From positions 372,001 through 436,000 of the forward strand of contig NZ_JAWDIR010000011.1 in assembly GCF_046156265.1 (NCBI RefSeq): DNA of 64,000 nucleotides, written 5' to 3'. A program made the translations under genes and the position numbers. The DNA is from CAMDHY01 sp046156265 (GTDB taxonomy: Bacteria; Pseudomonadota; Alphaproteobacteria; Rhizobiales; Segnochrobactraceae). A model generated the notes under the pieces. That model had not been told where the DNA came from, searched no databases, and saw nothing but the letters and a program-made list of their open reading frames with translations. This document shows positions 16,067-24,029 of this stretch, in pieces; position 1 is the stretch's first letter, and every line of letters begins with the position of its first letter.

Positions 16067-16098
16067 GGGGTGGTGCTCACTTCGGGGAGCACCACCCC
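16067..16098 (-). terminator. Strong hairpin terminator between convergent genes
   Basis: GGGGTGGTGCTC (16067-16078) pairs perfectly with GAGCACCACCCC (16087-16098) around an eight-base loop. On the minus strand the stem is followed by TTTCTTTTT, a good terminator for the photolyase gene. On the plus strand there is no T run. The remaining 16099-16319 shows no recognisable gene. Confidence 0.75.
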
Positions 16099-16319
16099 TG
16101 ATCCGCGTCGGTCCCGGCAATATCGGGTGAGGCGGAGAAACGGTCGCTTGGGAGGCGGCCTTCGTACGCGCGGCGGGAATGCCGGTACTCGTATCTCCAC
16201 CTTGCAGACCGCGTGCCAGACACGCGTTTCCGCTGGCGGCGTGTGCGGCACCGCCCGCCGGACCATCTCCTTGACGGTACCGGTGCCAAACAGCCGGGCA
16301 AGACACTCCGACGGTACGC

Positions 16320-17870
16320 CTAATTCCTGGGCAGCCAGCGCTGCGCGGCGTCGAGGGCGGCCAGGATGCGGCCGGAATCGGCGCGGATCTCGGCCTTGCG
16401 ACGGGCGTCCATGCGCTCGAGGGTGCGATAGGGCATCGCCATCCGCGGGTTCGACCCGAGCTGGTCGCGGTGCTCGATCAGGAAGTTCCAGTAGAGCGGA
16501 TTGAACGGGCAGGCGTCCGGTCCGGTCTTCACCTTCGGATCGTAGCGGCAGCCGCCGCAATAATCCGACATCCGGTCGATATAGGCGCCCGAGGCGGCAT
16601 AGGGCTTCGACGCCATGATGCCGCCGTCGGCATAGAGCGCCATGCCGTGGGTGTTCGGCAGCTCCACCCATTCATAGGCATCGGCGAAGACGGCGAGGTA
16701 CCACGCCTCCACCTCGACCGGCGCGAGACCGGCGAGCAGGGCGAAGTTGCCGGTCACCATCAGGCGCTGGATGTGATGGGCGTAAGCACCGCGGCGGATT
16801 TCGCCGACCGTCTCGGCGATGCAGGCCATGTCGGTCTCGCCGGTCCAGTAGAAGCCGGGCAGGGGGCGCGTCGCGGCGAGCGCGTTCGTCCCGGCATAGT
16901 CCGGCATGAAGTGCCAGTAGAGCCCGCGCACGTACTCCCGCCAGCCGAGGATCTGGCGGATGAAGCCCTCCACCGCATTCAGCGGCGCGTCGCCGGCGCG
17001 AAAGGCCGCCTCGGCGGCGCGGCAGACCTCCATCGGCCTGAGCAAACCCATGTTGAGGGCCGCCGACAGGCGGGCGTGGAAGAGCAGCGGCTCGCCGCGC
17101 TTCATGGCGTCCTGGTAGTCGCCGAACGCGGGCAACTGGTCGGCCACGAAGCCCTCCAGCGCAGCGAGCGCCTCGTCGCGGGTCACCGGCCAGTCGAAGG
17201 GCCCGAGATCGCCGAAGCCGTCGGGGAAGCGGGCGGCGACGAGATCGAGCACCGCGCGCGTCGTCGCGTCGGGCGGGAAGCGCGGCCGCTCCGGCACGAC
17301 GACGTCCTTCGGCAGGCGGCCGCGGTTCTCGGCGTCGTAGTTCCATCGCCCGCCGGTCGGCGCGTCGCCGTCCATGAGCAGCCCCGTCAGGCGGCGCATG
17401 TCGCGATAGAAGTGCTCCATGCGCGGCGCCTTGCGGCCCTTCATCCAGCGGTCGAATCGCTCCCGGGAGCACAGGAAGCGGTCATCGAGGCGGATCTCGA
17501 CCGGCACGCCGGCTGCGGCCGCCCAGCCGTCCATCGCCCGGCGGACACGCCATTCGCCGGGCTCGGTGACGACGACCTGTTTCGCGCCGTGGCGGGCGAC
17601 GGCGCGCCGCACCTCACCGCCGAGCGAGCCGGAGTTCTGCGGATCGTCGAGCCGCACATAGTCGACCGTCACGCCGTCGGCGGCGAGCGATTCGGCGAAG
17701 TGGCGCATCGCCGAGAACAGGAGCGCGATCTTCTGGCGATGGTGCGGAACGTAGGTCGCCTCCTCGGCGACCTCGGCCAGCAGCACCACATCGGTTGCGG
17801 CATCGAGGTCGGAGAGCGCCGCGACGTCGCGGTCGAGCTGGTCGGCGAGGACGAGGCGGAGCGTTGTCAT
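16320..17870 (-). CDS. Iron-sulfur (6-4) photolyase-like protein (FeS-BCP, PhrB type)
   Basis: The 516-residue protein belongs to the bacterial cryptochrome/photolyase class known from Agrobacterium PhrB. It begins TLRLVLADQLDRDVAALSDL and has the FAD-binding helices (FIRQILGWREYVRGLYWHF). The cluster-binding stretch is DYCGGCRYDPKVKTGPDACP (three of the four expected Cys visible) with FNPLYWNFL. It repairs UV (6-4) lesions using light, FAD and a 4Fe-4S cluster. I use ATG 17870 because the family begins just before the LVLxDQL motif; 17888 is an alternative. The terminator at 16067 ends its transcript. Confidence 0.88.
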   Translation of the reverse strand: MTTLRLVLADQLDRDVAALSDLDAATDVVLLAEVAEEATYVPHHRQKIALLFSAMRHFAESLAADGVTVDYVRLDDPQNSGSLGGEVRRAVARHGAKQVVVTEPGEWRVRRAMDGWAAAAGVPVEIRLDDRFLCSRERFDRWMKGRKAPRMEHFYRDMRRLTGLLMDGDAPTGGRWNYDAENRGRLPKDVVVPERPRFPPDATTRAVLDLVAARFPDGFGDLGPFDWPVTRDEALAALEGFVADQLPAFGDYQDAMKRGEPLLFHARLSAALNMGLLRPMEVCRAAEAAFRAGDAPLNAVEGFIRQILGWREYVRGLYWHFMPDYAGTNALAATRPLPGFYWTGETDMACIAETVGEIRRGAYAHHIQRLMVTGNFALLAGLAPVEVEAWYLAVFADAYEWVELPNTHGMALYADGGIMASKPYAASGAYIDRMSDYCGGCRYDPKVKTGPDACPFNPLYWNFLIEHRDQLGSNPRMAMPYRTLERMDARRKAEIRADSGRILAALDAAQRWLPRN

Positions 17871-18051
17871 GATGGCGAGGTACGCCACGCCCGGCGCGCC
17901 GGTTCAGGCGAGCGAGCCGCCGCTTTGTCAGCAGCCATCGACGAAGGCTGCCAACAGACTGAAATCATTGACGGAAACTCTTATCTGGCTTGCTCGTTGC
18001 AAGGAAGGGCCTGTAGCCTTTCGGGCGTGGTGCCAACCAGTGAGGGGTTCC

Positions 18052-18342
18052 ATGACGGACCGAGTGATCGAAGACGGGTCGAGCGCGTTCGAGTTGCAAC
18101 TGGCCGGTTACGGCCTGACGACGGCGCGCATCCTATACCGGATGCCGGACCACCCGGCGCTGCTGCAGACCTATGTGTGGCAGGATTACGACGTGGCGCC
18201 GAAGTTCCCGGTGCTGACGCGCTTCATCGACTTCTGGCGGCGCGAACTGGAGGGCCCGCTGCACTCGATCGAGGTCGCCCACAAGCACCTCATCGGCGCC
18301 AACGAATGGAAGCGCGTCGACGGGATGTTCCTGCTGAACTGA
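18052..18342 (+). CDS. usg: Usg family protein
   Basis: This 96-residue protein matches the Usg family seen in alphaproteobacteria: FELQLAGYGLTTARILYRMP, QTYVWQDYDVAPKFP and the C-terminal HSIEVAHKHLI. The molecular role is not established; it was named from a position upstream of tryptophan genes in Caulobacter. GAGGGG lies five bases before the ATG. It is monocistronic here, ended by a terminator at 18354-18386. Confidence 0.88.
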   Translation: MTDRVIEDGSSAFELQLAGYGLTTARILYRMPDHPALLQTYVWQDYDVAPKFPVLTRFIDFWRRELEGPLHSIEVAHKHLIGANEWKRVDGMFLLN

Positions 18343-18353
18343 GCGGCTGATAG

Positions 18354-18386
18354 AAGGCGGTCCGGCCACCTTGGCCGGCCGTCTTT
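18354..18386 (+). terminator. Intrinsic terminator after usg
   Basis: AAGGCGGTCCGGCC pairs with GGCCGGCCGTCTT across a short ACCTT-type loop, with one bulged base and one mismatch, and runs into TTTT. It ends the usg transcript. Confidence 0.7.
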
Positions 18387-18471
18387 TCGCGGCGTCGCGA
18401 TAAGGCCATCGAAGCAGGCGACCTTGCGCGTTCCGCGGGGGCGCTCCGCCCCCGCCCGCGAAGGACCACCC

Positions 18472-18843
18472 ATGCCGCCCCGCTACGACGCCAGCCCCGC
18501 CGTCTTCCGCGACTATCCGCTGCGCTTCCTCGTCTGCCTGATCCTGATCCCGGTGTTCGGGGTCGGGCTCGTCCTGCTCGGCATCTGGTGGATCATCGCC
18601 CGCTCGACGCGGCTCACGGTCGACGAGGTGCGGGCGACGCTGACGAGCGGCATCCTGTCGAAACAGGTCACCGAGGTGCAGCTGTCGTCGATCCGCACGG
18701 TGAAGATCGACAAGACGCTGGTCGACCGCATCTTCGACGTCGGCACGGTATCGGTCTACACCTCCGGCGACGCGCCCGAGCTCGTCGTCAAGGGCATGCC
18801 CGATCCGGAAGCGCTGGCGCACGCCCTGCGCCGCGAGGTGTGA
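18472..18843 (+). CDS. PH-domain (bPH2/YdbS-like) membrane protein
   Basis: This 123-residue protein has two closely spaced hydrophobic segments (about residues 16-42) followed by a short bacterial PH-like domain: IIARSTRLTVDEVRATLTSG, TEVQLSSIRTVKIDKTL and GTVSVYTSGD. This is the arrangement of DUF304/bPH2 proteins, whose exact function is unclear; some help membrane or toxin homeostasis. It precedes the methyltransferase pair by 136 bases, so co-transcription is uncertain. Confidence 0.8.
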   Translation: MPPRYDASPAVFRDYPLRFLVCLILIPVFGVGLVLLGIWWIIARSTRLTVDEVRATLTSGILSKQVTEVQLSSIRTVKIDKTLVDRIFDVGTVSVYTSGDAPELVVKGMPDPEALAHALRREV

Positions 18844-18864
18844 GGGCAGGGCACCGGTCCGCCA

Positions 18865-18918
18865 GCCGGCTTTGACCGGTCGTAGCCCTTTTTGAGATTG
18901 CCGGCCGGCTTTGACCGG
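18865..18918. repeat. Direct repeat GCCGGCTTTGACCGG
   Basis: The 15-base sequence occurs at 18865-18879 and 18904-18918. Each copy is imperfectly palindromic around TTTGA, so each can form a small hairpin. They lie in the 136-base spacer before the first methyltransferase gene and could be a regulatory or transcript-processing signal. Confidence 0.5.
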
Positions 18919-18979
18919 CCGGTGGCGGCGCCCTATGGTCGCGGCCCCGCCGTTCCCCGAGCCTCCGGTGCGCCCGCCC

Positions 18980-19468
18980 ATGAGCCGTCTCGACGCTTTC
19001 CTCGCCCGCCTGAACGCCCAGAAGCTGCTGCTCGAGGAGATCGCCACCGCGATCGCCGACGTGCCGGGCCCGGTGCTGGAACTCGGCCTCGGCAATGGCC
19101 GCACCTTCGACCACCTGCGCGAGATCCTGCCCGGCCGCGAGATCTTCGTGTTCGACCGGGCGGTTTCGGCCCATCCGGCGTCGATCCCCGACGGCGAGCA
19201 CATGATCGTCGGCGAGATCCGCGAGACGCTCGCCTTCTGCGGACCGCGCGTGAAGGCGCCGGCCGCCTTCGTCCACTGCGACCTCGGCACGGGCGACCCC
19301 ACCGCCGACCTCGCCAAGGCCCAGTGGCTCGCGCCGCTCATCACCGAGCGCACCGCCTCCGGCGGCTTCGTGGCGAGCGGTGTGGCGATGGACCTGCCGG
19401 ACTTCGAGGAACTGCCGATCCCCCCCGGCCTCGAGAAGAGCCGCTACCGGCTCTACCGCAAGCGGTGA
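18980..19468 (+). CDS. SAM-dependent methyltransferase, Methyltransf_17 family (copy 1)
   Basis: This 162-residue protein has the SAM-binding motif I in GPVLELGLGNGRTFDHLRE (about residues 29-47), an acidic strand end in IFVFDR, and the family's EIRETLAFCGPRVKAPAAFV. The substrate is unknown. ATG 18980 is chosen because copy 2 begins at the same residue and shares the preceding sequence CGGTGC-CCGCCC; an upstream GTG/ATG would extend into non-homologous sequence. It forms a tandem duplicate with the next gene. Confidence 0.8.
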   Translation: MSRLDAFLARLNAQKLLLEEIATAIADVPGPVLELGLGNGRTFDHLREILPGREIFVFDRAVSAHPASIPDGEHMIVGEIRETLAFCGPRVKAPAAFVHCDLGTGDPTADLAKAQWLAPLITERTASGGFVASGVAMDLPDFEELPIPPGLEKSRYRLYRKR

Positions 19469-19566
19469 GGGGGGAGGGTTCGCTCCGAGGATCCGGCACG
19501 GCCGATAGACTACTCCGGCCCACGCCATCCGAGGATAATTTTCCTGACACCGTTCGGTGCCCGCCC

Positions 19567-20061
19567 ATGAGCCGGCTCGACAGCTTCATCCGGCGGCTGA
19601 CGGCGCAGAAGCTCCTGATCGAGCGGGCGGTGGAACTCGTGCGCGATGTGCCGGGGCCGGTGCTCGAACTCGGGCTCGGCATGGCACGCACCTTCGACCA
19701 CATGCGCACGCTGATGCCGGAGCGGGACATCTACGCCTTCGACAATGTCGTGGTGGCGCCGATCGACATGCTGCCGGACGCCCACCACTTCATCCTAGGC
19801 GAGATCCGCGAGACGCTCGCCTTCTGCGGGCCGCGCGTCGGCGCGCCGGCGGCGCTGCTGCACAACGACATCGGTTCGGGCGACGAGATTCACAACGCCG
19901 CGACGCGCGCGTGGCTGGCGCCGCTGGTGCCCAAGCGAATGGCGCCGGGCGGCGTCGTGATCACCTCGTTCACGATGGACCTGCCGGGCTACGAGAAGCT
20001 GCCGGTGCCGGACGGGGTGAGCGCCAACCGCTACCACTTCTACCGCGCGCCCCGCGGCTGA
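19567..20061 (+). CDS. SAM-dependent methyltransferase, Methyltransf_17 family (copy 2)
   Basis: This 164-residue paralogue of the preceding gene shares GPVLELGLGMARTFDHMRTL, EIRETLAFCGPRVGAPAALL, WLAPLV and MDLPGYEKLPVP. The motif-I glycine pattern is slightly altered (GLGMAR against GLGNGR). Roughly half the residues look identical on reading, so the duplication is old but both copies are intact. They are 98 bases apart. The target of methylation is unknown. Confidence 0.8.
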   Translation: MSRLDSFIRRLTAQKLLIERAVELVRDVPGPVLELGLGMARTFDHMRTLMPERDIYAFDNVVVAPIDMLPDAHHFILGEIRETLAFCGPRVGAPAALLHNDIGSGDEIHNAATRAWLAPLVPKRMAPGGVVITSFTMDLPGYEKLPVPDGVSANRYHFYRAPRG

Positions 20062-20206
20062 GGCGGCGGAACGCCGGCGACGGTGCCGCAGTTGACGGGC
20101 GTCCGGCGCCTCGCCAGAACGGCGCCTTCGCCGAACGAAGAGCGCCCGGCGCGGGTTTGACGCCCGAGCCGCAGAACCGCGCCCGCAAGACACAAGAGCC
20201 ACCGCC

Positions 20207-21385
20207 ATGACCAGCCCCAGCGTCCTCGACCTTGTCTCCGCCCCCTCGCGCGCAGCACCGGAGAGCGGCATCGTCGAGATCGTCAACTACGGGCGCGAGG
20301 TCGAGGGGCTGGTGAAGCTGTGGGTGGGCGAGGGCGACCTGCCGACGCCGGCCTTCATCGCGGATGCTGCGACCCGAGCGCTCGCCGCCGGCGAGACCTT
20401 CTACACCTGGCAGCGGGGCATCCCGCCGCTGCGCAAGGCGCTCGCCCAGTATCACACGACGATGCTCGGCCGGCCGTTCGAGCCCGACCGCTTCTTCGTC
20501 ACCGTCGGCGGCATGCATGCGGTCATCGTCGCAGTGCGGATGATCGTCGAGGCCGGCGACGAGGTGATCGTGCCGGGGCCGGCCTGGCCGAACGTGCCGG
20601 CGGCGATCGAACTTGCCGGCGGCACGGTGAAGCTCTTGCCGATGGACTACCGCCCTCAGGGCTGGACGCTCGACCTCGAAAGGCTCGAGGCGATGGCGGC
20701 CGCCCCGCGCGCCAAGGCGATCCTCATCAACTCGCCGGCCAACCCGACCGGCTGGACGGCCGACAAGGAGACGCTCGCCGCGATCCTGTCGATCGCCCGC
20801 AAGCACGGGCTGTGGATCCTCGCCGACGAGGTCTATGGCCGCTTCGTGCCGGCGGGCGAGCGGGCGGCGTCCTTCCACGACGTCGCCGAGGACGGCGAGC
20901 GCATCCTCTACGTCAACACGTTCTCGAAGAACTGGGCGATGACCGGCTGGCGGCTCGGCTGGCTGGAGGCGCCGCCCGAACTCGGCCAGGTGATCGAGAA
21001 CCTCGTGCAGTACACGACGTCCGGCGTGCCGAGCTTCCTGCAGCACGGCGGCATCGCCGCGATCGAGCACGGCGACAGCTTCCTCGCCTACCAGATCGAG
21101 CGGGCGAAGCGGGGGCAGGCGATCCTGGAGGCGGCGCTGTCGGAGAGCAACCGCGTCTCCTATGCCAAGCCCGGCGGCGGCTTCTACCTGTTCCCGACCA
21201 TCGACGGCATCGACGATACCCGGGTGCTGGCCAAGCGCCTCGTCGACGAGGCCGGCGTCGGCGTCGCGCCCGGCACCTCGTTCGGCCCGGGCGGCGAGCG
21301 CTTCTTCCGGCTCTGCTGTGCGCGCAACGAGGGCGAGATCCGCACTGCCGCCGAGCGGCTCGCCGACTGGCTTCGCAAGCTCTGA
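20207..21385 (+). CDS. Class I/II pyridoxal-phosphate aminotransferase
   Basis: This 392-residue fold-type I aminotransferase is full length. It shows the aromatic stacking region YTWQRGIPPLRKALAQYH, SPANPTGW, the phosphate/cofactor Asp in ILADEVYGRF, the PLP Schiff-base Lys241 in NTFSKNWAMTGWRLGW, and the substrate-carboxylate Arg in FFRLCCAR. It transfers an amino group between an amino acid and a 2-oxo acid in the cytoplasm; the specific substrate cannot be told. It converges with the glutamine amidotransferase gene with nine bases between them. Confidence 0.92.
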   Translation: MTSPSVLDLVSAPSRAAPESGIVEIVNYGREVEGLVKLWVGEGDLPTPAFIADAATRALAAGETFYTWQRGIPPLRKALAQYHTTMLGRPFEPDRFFVTVGGMHAVIVAVRMIVEAGDEVIVPGPAWPNVPAAIELAGGTVKLLPMDYRPQGWTLDLERLEAMAAAPRAKAILINSPANPTGWTADKETLAAILSIARKHGLWILADEVYGRFVPAGERAASFHDVAEDGERILYVNTFSKNWAMTGWRLGWLEAPPELGQVIENLVQYTTSGVPSFLQHGGIAAIEHGDSFLAYQIERAKRGQAILEAALSESNRVSYAKPGGGFYLFPTIDGIDDTRVLAKRLVDEAGVGVAPGTSFGPGGERFFRLCCARNEGEIRTAAERLADWLRKL

Positions 21386-21394
21386 GGGTCGGAC

Positions 21395-22153
21395 TTACGC
21401 CGCCTTTGCCGCGGCGCGGGCGCGCAGCACGGCGCCGAAGCGGCGCAGCACGGCGGCGGCGTCCGGCGAGGGCGTGAGCGCCGCGAGCGTCGCCGGCGTG
21501 TCGACGCCGAGGCCGGCGAGCTTGTCGGCGATCGCCTCGATGATCAGGCGGTTGAGGCCGTCGTCGAACTCCGGATGGAACTGCACGCCCCACGCCGCGT
21601 CGCCGAAGCGCAGCGCCTGCACGCCGTTGGCATTGCGGGCGAGGACGACGGCGCCGGGCGGCGGCGTCACGACGATCTGATGGTGGGCCGACTGGGCGAG
21701 GAAGCGGGCGGGCGCCTGTCCGAGCATCGCGTCGCCGGCGCTTTCCGCCGTCCGCTCGATCGTCACGGTGCCGTATTCCGGGCCGGCCTCGAGCGGCGCG
21801 ACGTGGCCGCCGAAGGTCTTCGCCAGGAGCTGATGACCGAAGCAGAGGCCGAGGGTCGGAACGCCCGCCTCGACCGCCGCGCGCAGATAGTCGGCGGTGC
21901 GGCCGATCCACGGAATCGGGTCGGCGACCATGACGGCAGCGCCGCTCATGACGACGCCGGAAACCTCCTCCAGCGGCGGCAGCGGCTCGTCCTCGCAGAC
22001 CATCACCACGGTGGCCGGCCGGTCGTCGATGGCGAGGCCGCGCAGGATCACCTCGCCCGTGTCGCCATAGACGGCGCCGACCGAGGGCAGCGACTGGTGC
22101 ATCATCTCGCCCTGCAGGACGAGCAACGGCTTCGGCGTGGTCTCACGGGGCAT
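21395..22153 (-). CDS. Class I glutamine amidotransferase (GMP-synthase-like, stand-alone)
   Basis: This 252-residue protein has the GATase-1 triad context: the nucleophile Cys104 in LGLCFGHQLLAKTFGG, and the His in WGVQFHPEF. SGVVMSGAAVMV provides the oxyanion region. Such proteins hydrolyse glutamine or gamma-glutamyl compounds and release ammonia or glutamate. The start is ATG 22153 (or 22159); much longer frames upstream lie in the repeat-rich spacer and are rejected. No synthetase partner is adjacent. Confidence 0.85.
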   Translation of the reverse strand: MPRETTPKPLLVLQGEMMHQSLPSVGAVYGDTGEVILRGLAIDDRPATVVMVCEDEPLPPLEEVSGVVMSGAAVMVADPIPWIGRTADYLRAAVEAGVPTLGLCFGHQLLAKTFGGHVAPLEAGPEYGTVTIERTAESAGDAMLGQAPARFLAQSAHHQIVVTPPPGAVVLARNANGVQALRFGDAAWGVQFHPEFDDGLNRLIIEAIADKLAGLGVDTPATLAALTPSPDAAAVLRRFGAVLRARAAAKAA

Positions 22154-22455
22154 CGGCATTCCGTGGCGGACTGGAGGAACGGCCAGCGGAGGAGGCCGCG
22201 CGGCCGGGCCCGGAGTTGGGGCGGCGGCGAGGGTAGCGCGGCGACGGCTGCGCCGCCAGCGGGGAGGGGTGGGGAAGGGGGCAGTGGACGGTGGTGCGTG
22301 GCGGTGGGCAGCGGCGGTGGGCCTTGACGGTGGCAGCGGCGCCTGCTGCGGGCACCCACCCTCCCCCTGTGGGAGGGTCGGGCCGCGTAAGCGGACCGGG
22401 GAGGGCCGTCGGCGGCGACAGCCGACGACGGTGCGACGGTTCGACAGTCGCCAAC

Positions 22456-22531
22456 GCCGTACCGCCGCGCGTTGCGCGGCGGCCCCCTCCGTCGGGCTTC
22501 GCCCGCCACCTCCCCCACGAGGGGGGAGGGC
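22456..22531. repeat. Interspersed palindromic repeat, family B, copy 1
   Basis: The element reads CGCCGTACCGCCGCGCGTTG, CGCGGCGGCCCCCTCC, GGGCTTCGCCC, GCCACCTCCCCCACGAGG and GGGGAGGG in order, with nested small hairpins. An almost identical copy lies at 23353-23453, where a further 24-base repeat is inserted. Confidence 0.7.
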
Positions 22532-23181
22532 GCGCGCGCGTCGGGCGCATGCGTGGAAAACCGCGTCGCATTTGCTGCCGCCGTCCTCCAAGCTCTTCCA
22601 CCCTCGGCTGAAACACCCCCACCCCCGCGCGGTCTCCCGCCGGGGTTTTGCTCGTCGTCTCCCCCTCCAATGGAGGGGACGGGGCGCCGATCGGCGCAAT
22701 CCGTAGTGGTGGCGGCGGTTGCCCGCCGCAGGGTGCCTTGCGGCACCCGCGCCTTCCGGCGCCCCGTGTGTGCGGTGTTGCCTGGGTCCCGGTGCTCCCC
22801 CTGGCGGTCTGCGGGCCGGCGCGCTTTCCTCGCCTTGGTCGCCGCAGGCGCTACTCCCTGGCGTCACCGTTGAAGGTGACGCTGCCTCCGCCCTCGCGGA
22901 GGCCCGGGACGCCGCTCGTGGTGGCGGCGGGAGGCTTTACCCACGATCCCCCCGGGGAAGGAGTTTGCGCGTCTTCTCCAGCCGCGGGTCACCGCCGTCC
23001 ACCCCGCGGGCACCGGTACGCCCCCGGCTGCGCCCCTCCGAGTGGACAGGGGAAGTGTGGATGGGGATGGTGTCCGTGTCAAGGGTTTTATTCCTATTGC
23101 CGGGGGCCGGTGGTGGCTTTCGGCAGTGGGCAGTAGGCAGTCGGCAGTGGACAGTGGGGAAGGTTCGGCGGCAGCGGTTTC

Positions 23182-23336
23182 GTCCCTCCCCTGCCAGGGG
23201 GAGGGACAGGCGACCGCAGGTCGCCAGGGTGGGGCCCGTCAATCCGGACTGCGACGATCGAGGGGCCGAGCCCGCGATTCACTGGCCCCACCCTGACCGC
23301 TTCGCGGTCTGTCCCTCCCCCTGGCAGGGGAGGGAC
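23182..23336. repeat. Long inverted-repeat element, family A, copy 1
   Basis: The left arm begins GTCCCTCCCCTGCCAGGGGG and continues with a GGCGACC-GCA-GGTCGCC hairpin and GGGTGGGGCCCGTCAATCC. The right arm is its inverse, ending GGCAGGGGAGGGAC. The whole can fold as one long imperfect hairpin. A second copy lies at 26449-26592 inside the transporter operon. Confidence 0.75.
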
Positions 23337-23352
23337 AACGTCCGGCGATCCG

Positions 23353-23453
23353 CGCCGTACCGCCGCGCGTTGCGCGGCGGCCCCCTCCGGCGGGCTTCGC
23401 CCGCCACCCCGGATCAAGTCCGGGGCAGGCTCTCCCACACGAGGGGGGAGGGA
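23353..23453. repeat. Family B repeat, copy 2, with nested insertion
   Basis: It matches the 22456-22531 element on both sides, but between GCCACC and CTCCCACACG it holds about 24 extra bases including CCCCGGATCAAGTCCGGGG, itself a palindrome. This is a repeat inserted into a repeat. Confidence 0.7.
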
Positions 23454-23477
23454 AAACGCACGCCTCCCCTCGGCCGT

Positions 23478-23632
23478 CATCCCGGACCAGCGAGGCGCAG
23501 CCGAGCGCCGATCCGGGATCCAGGAGAAGACACGTCGCGCGGGACGCGCGACGCCAAAGCCGCGCCTGCGGCGCGGGGTCTGACGCTGGGCCCCGGATCG
23601 GCGCTCGCCTGCGGCTCGCTGGTCCGGGGTGA
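23478..23632. repeat. Inverted pair of a GACCAGCGAG palindromic repeat
   Basis: TCATCCCGGACCAGCGAG with GAGCGCCGATCCGGGATCC (23478-23521) recurs in the opposite direction at about 23588-23632 as GGCCCCGGATCGGCGCTCGC with GCTGGTCCGGGGTGA. The two copies face each other about 65 bases apart. This type of element is common between genes in alphaproteobacteria. Confidence 0.7.
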
Positions 23633-23700
23633 CGACGGATGGGGTGACGACGGAGAGGGTGACGACAGAGAGGGTGACGACGGAGAGGGTGACGACCGAG
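23626..23700 (+). repeat. Minisatellite of five 15-bp units
   Basis: Five tandem units of GGGGTGACGACGGAG (variants at up to three positions) run from 23626 to 23700 without gaps and continue into a G run. The unit matches the tail of the adjoining palindromic repeat, so it probably arose by slippage from it. Unit length is a multiple of three, but no gene covers it. Copy number may differ between strains. Confidence 0.8.
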
Positions 23701-23820
23701 AGGGGGGGTGGTCGAGGGGCTGACGATTGGGGGCGATGGAGAGGGTGGCGATCGCGGCGTGAACGTCGCTTGCGGTCGGACCTGGCCACTCCGTCAGAAC
23801 ACGAACGGCCATCTCCCCCC

Positions 23821-23869
23821 GCATACAAGATGCATACAAGCGCAGCAAGATTGCACAGATTTTAATCTT
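23821..23869. promoter_or_regulatory. Candidate upstream activator site for the BMP operon
   Basis: GCATACAAG is directly repeated at 23821 and 23832 (11 bp apart, one helical turn). An inverted repeat AAGATT-N11-AATCTT occupies 23847-23869. The segment is distinctly A+T rich within a G+C-rich spacer and lies about 75-125 bp upstream of the sigma-54 promoter, the usual distance for an enhancer-binding protein. The activator is not known. Confidence 0.35.
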
Positions 23870-23942
23870 ACGAGTGTAGTGATTCGGGTTGGCGCAGGCG
23901 GCCGACGCTTCCCGCGCGGCGGGAAACCGCCGTCCGGGCCGC

Positions 23943-23958
23943 TTGGCACGTCGGTTGC
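23943..23958 (+). promoter_or_regulatory. Sigma-54 promoter of the BMP transporter operon
   Basis: TTGGCACG (23943-23950), TCGG, TTGC (23955-23958) followed by A is an essentially perfect RpoN -24/-12 promoter with ten bases between GG and GC. Transcription would start near 23970, about 60 bases before the substrate-binding-protein ATG. Confidence 0.88.
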
Positions 23959-24029
23959 AATTCTCCTGTTCAGAGGCCGCACGCGGGGGCGCGGGGGCGG
24001 CCGGCTGGAACCTCAGGGGAGCGCTTCTC

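Larger units (their letters stand above)
22160..24029. other. Gene-free repeat mosaic of about 1.9 kb
   Basis: No credible gene is seen between the glutamine amidotransferase and the BMP transporter operon. The long open frames here exist on several strands at once and follow the G+C-rich repeats. The stretch is a mosaic of palindromic elements (listed separately), GGCAGTG-type short repeats (about 23100-23160), a 15-bp minisatellite, an A+T-richer segment at 23810-23880 and a sigma-54 promoter at 23943. A simple perfect hairpin with CACCCTCCCCC and GGGAGGGT is at about 22358-22379. Confidence 0.7.

Noticed and set aside
13730..16306. 858-codon minus-strand frame ending with the ECF S component
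   Set aside because: Upstream of 14299 it runs antisense through the DUF488 and oxidoreductase genes and shows no family pattern; only the last 189 codons are the gene.
16099..16319. Gene remnant between the LhgO-like gene and the photolyase
   Set aside because: Short frames on both strands look like fragments, but none gives a recognisable family segment.
18021..18040. Third sigma-54 promoter on the minus strand near usg
   Set aside because: A TTGGCAC is present on the minus strand, but the -12 TTGC element is missing at the required spacing.
22259..23400. Proteins encoded in the repeat-rich spacer (several long frames)
   Set aside because: Frames are open on multiple strands at once because of G+C-rich repeats, with no ribosome sites or domains.
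23626..23700. CRISPR array
   Set aside because: Units are directly adjacent 15-mers without unique spacers, and no cas gene is present anywhere in the window.
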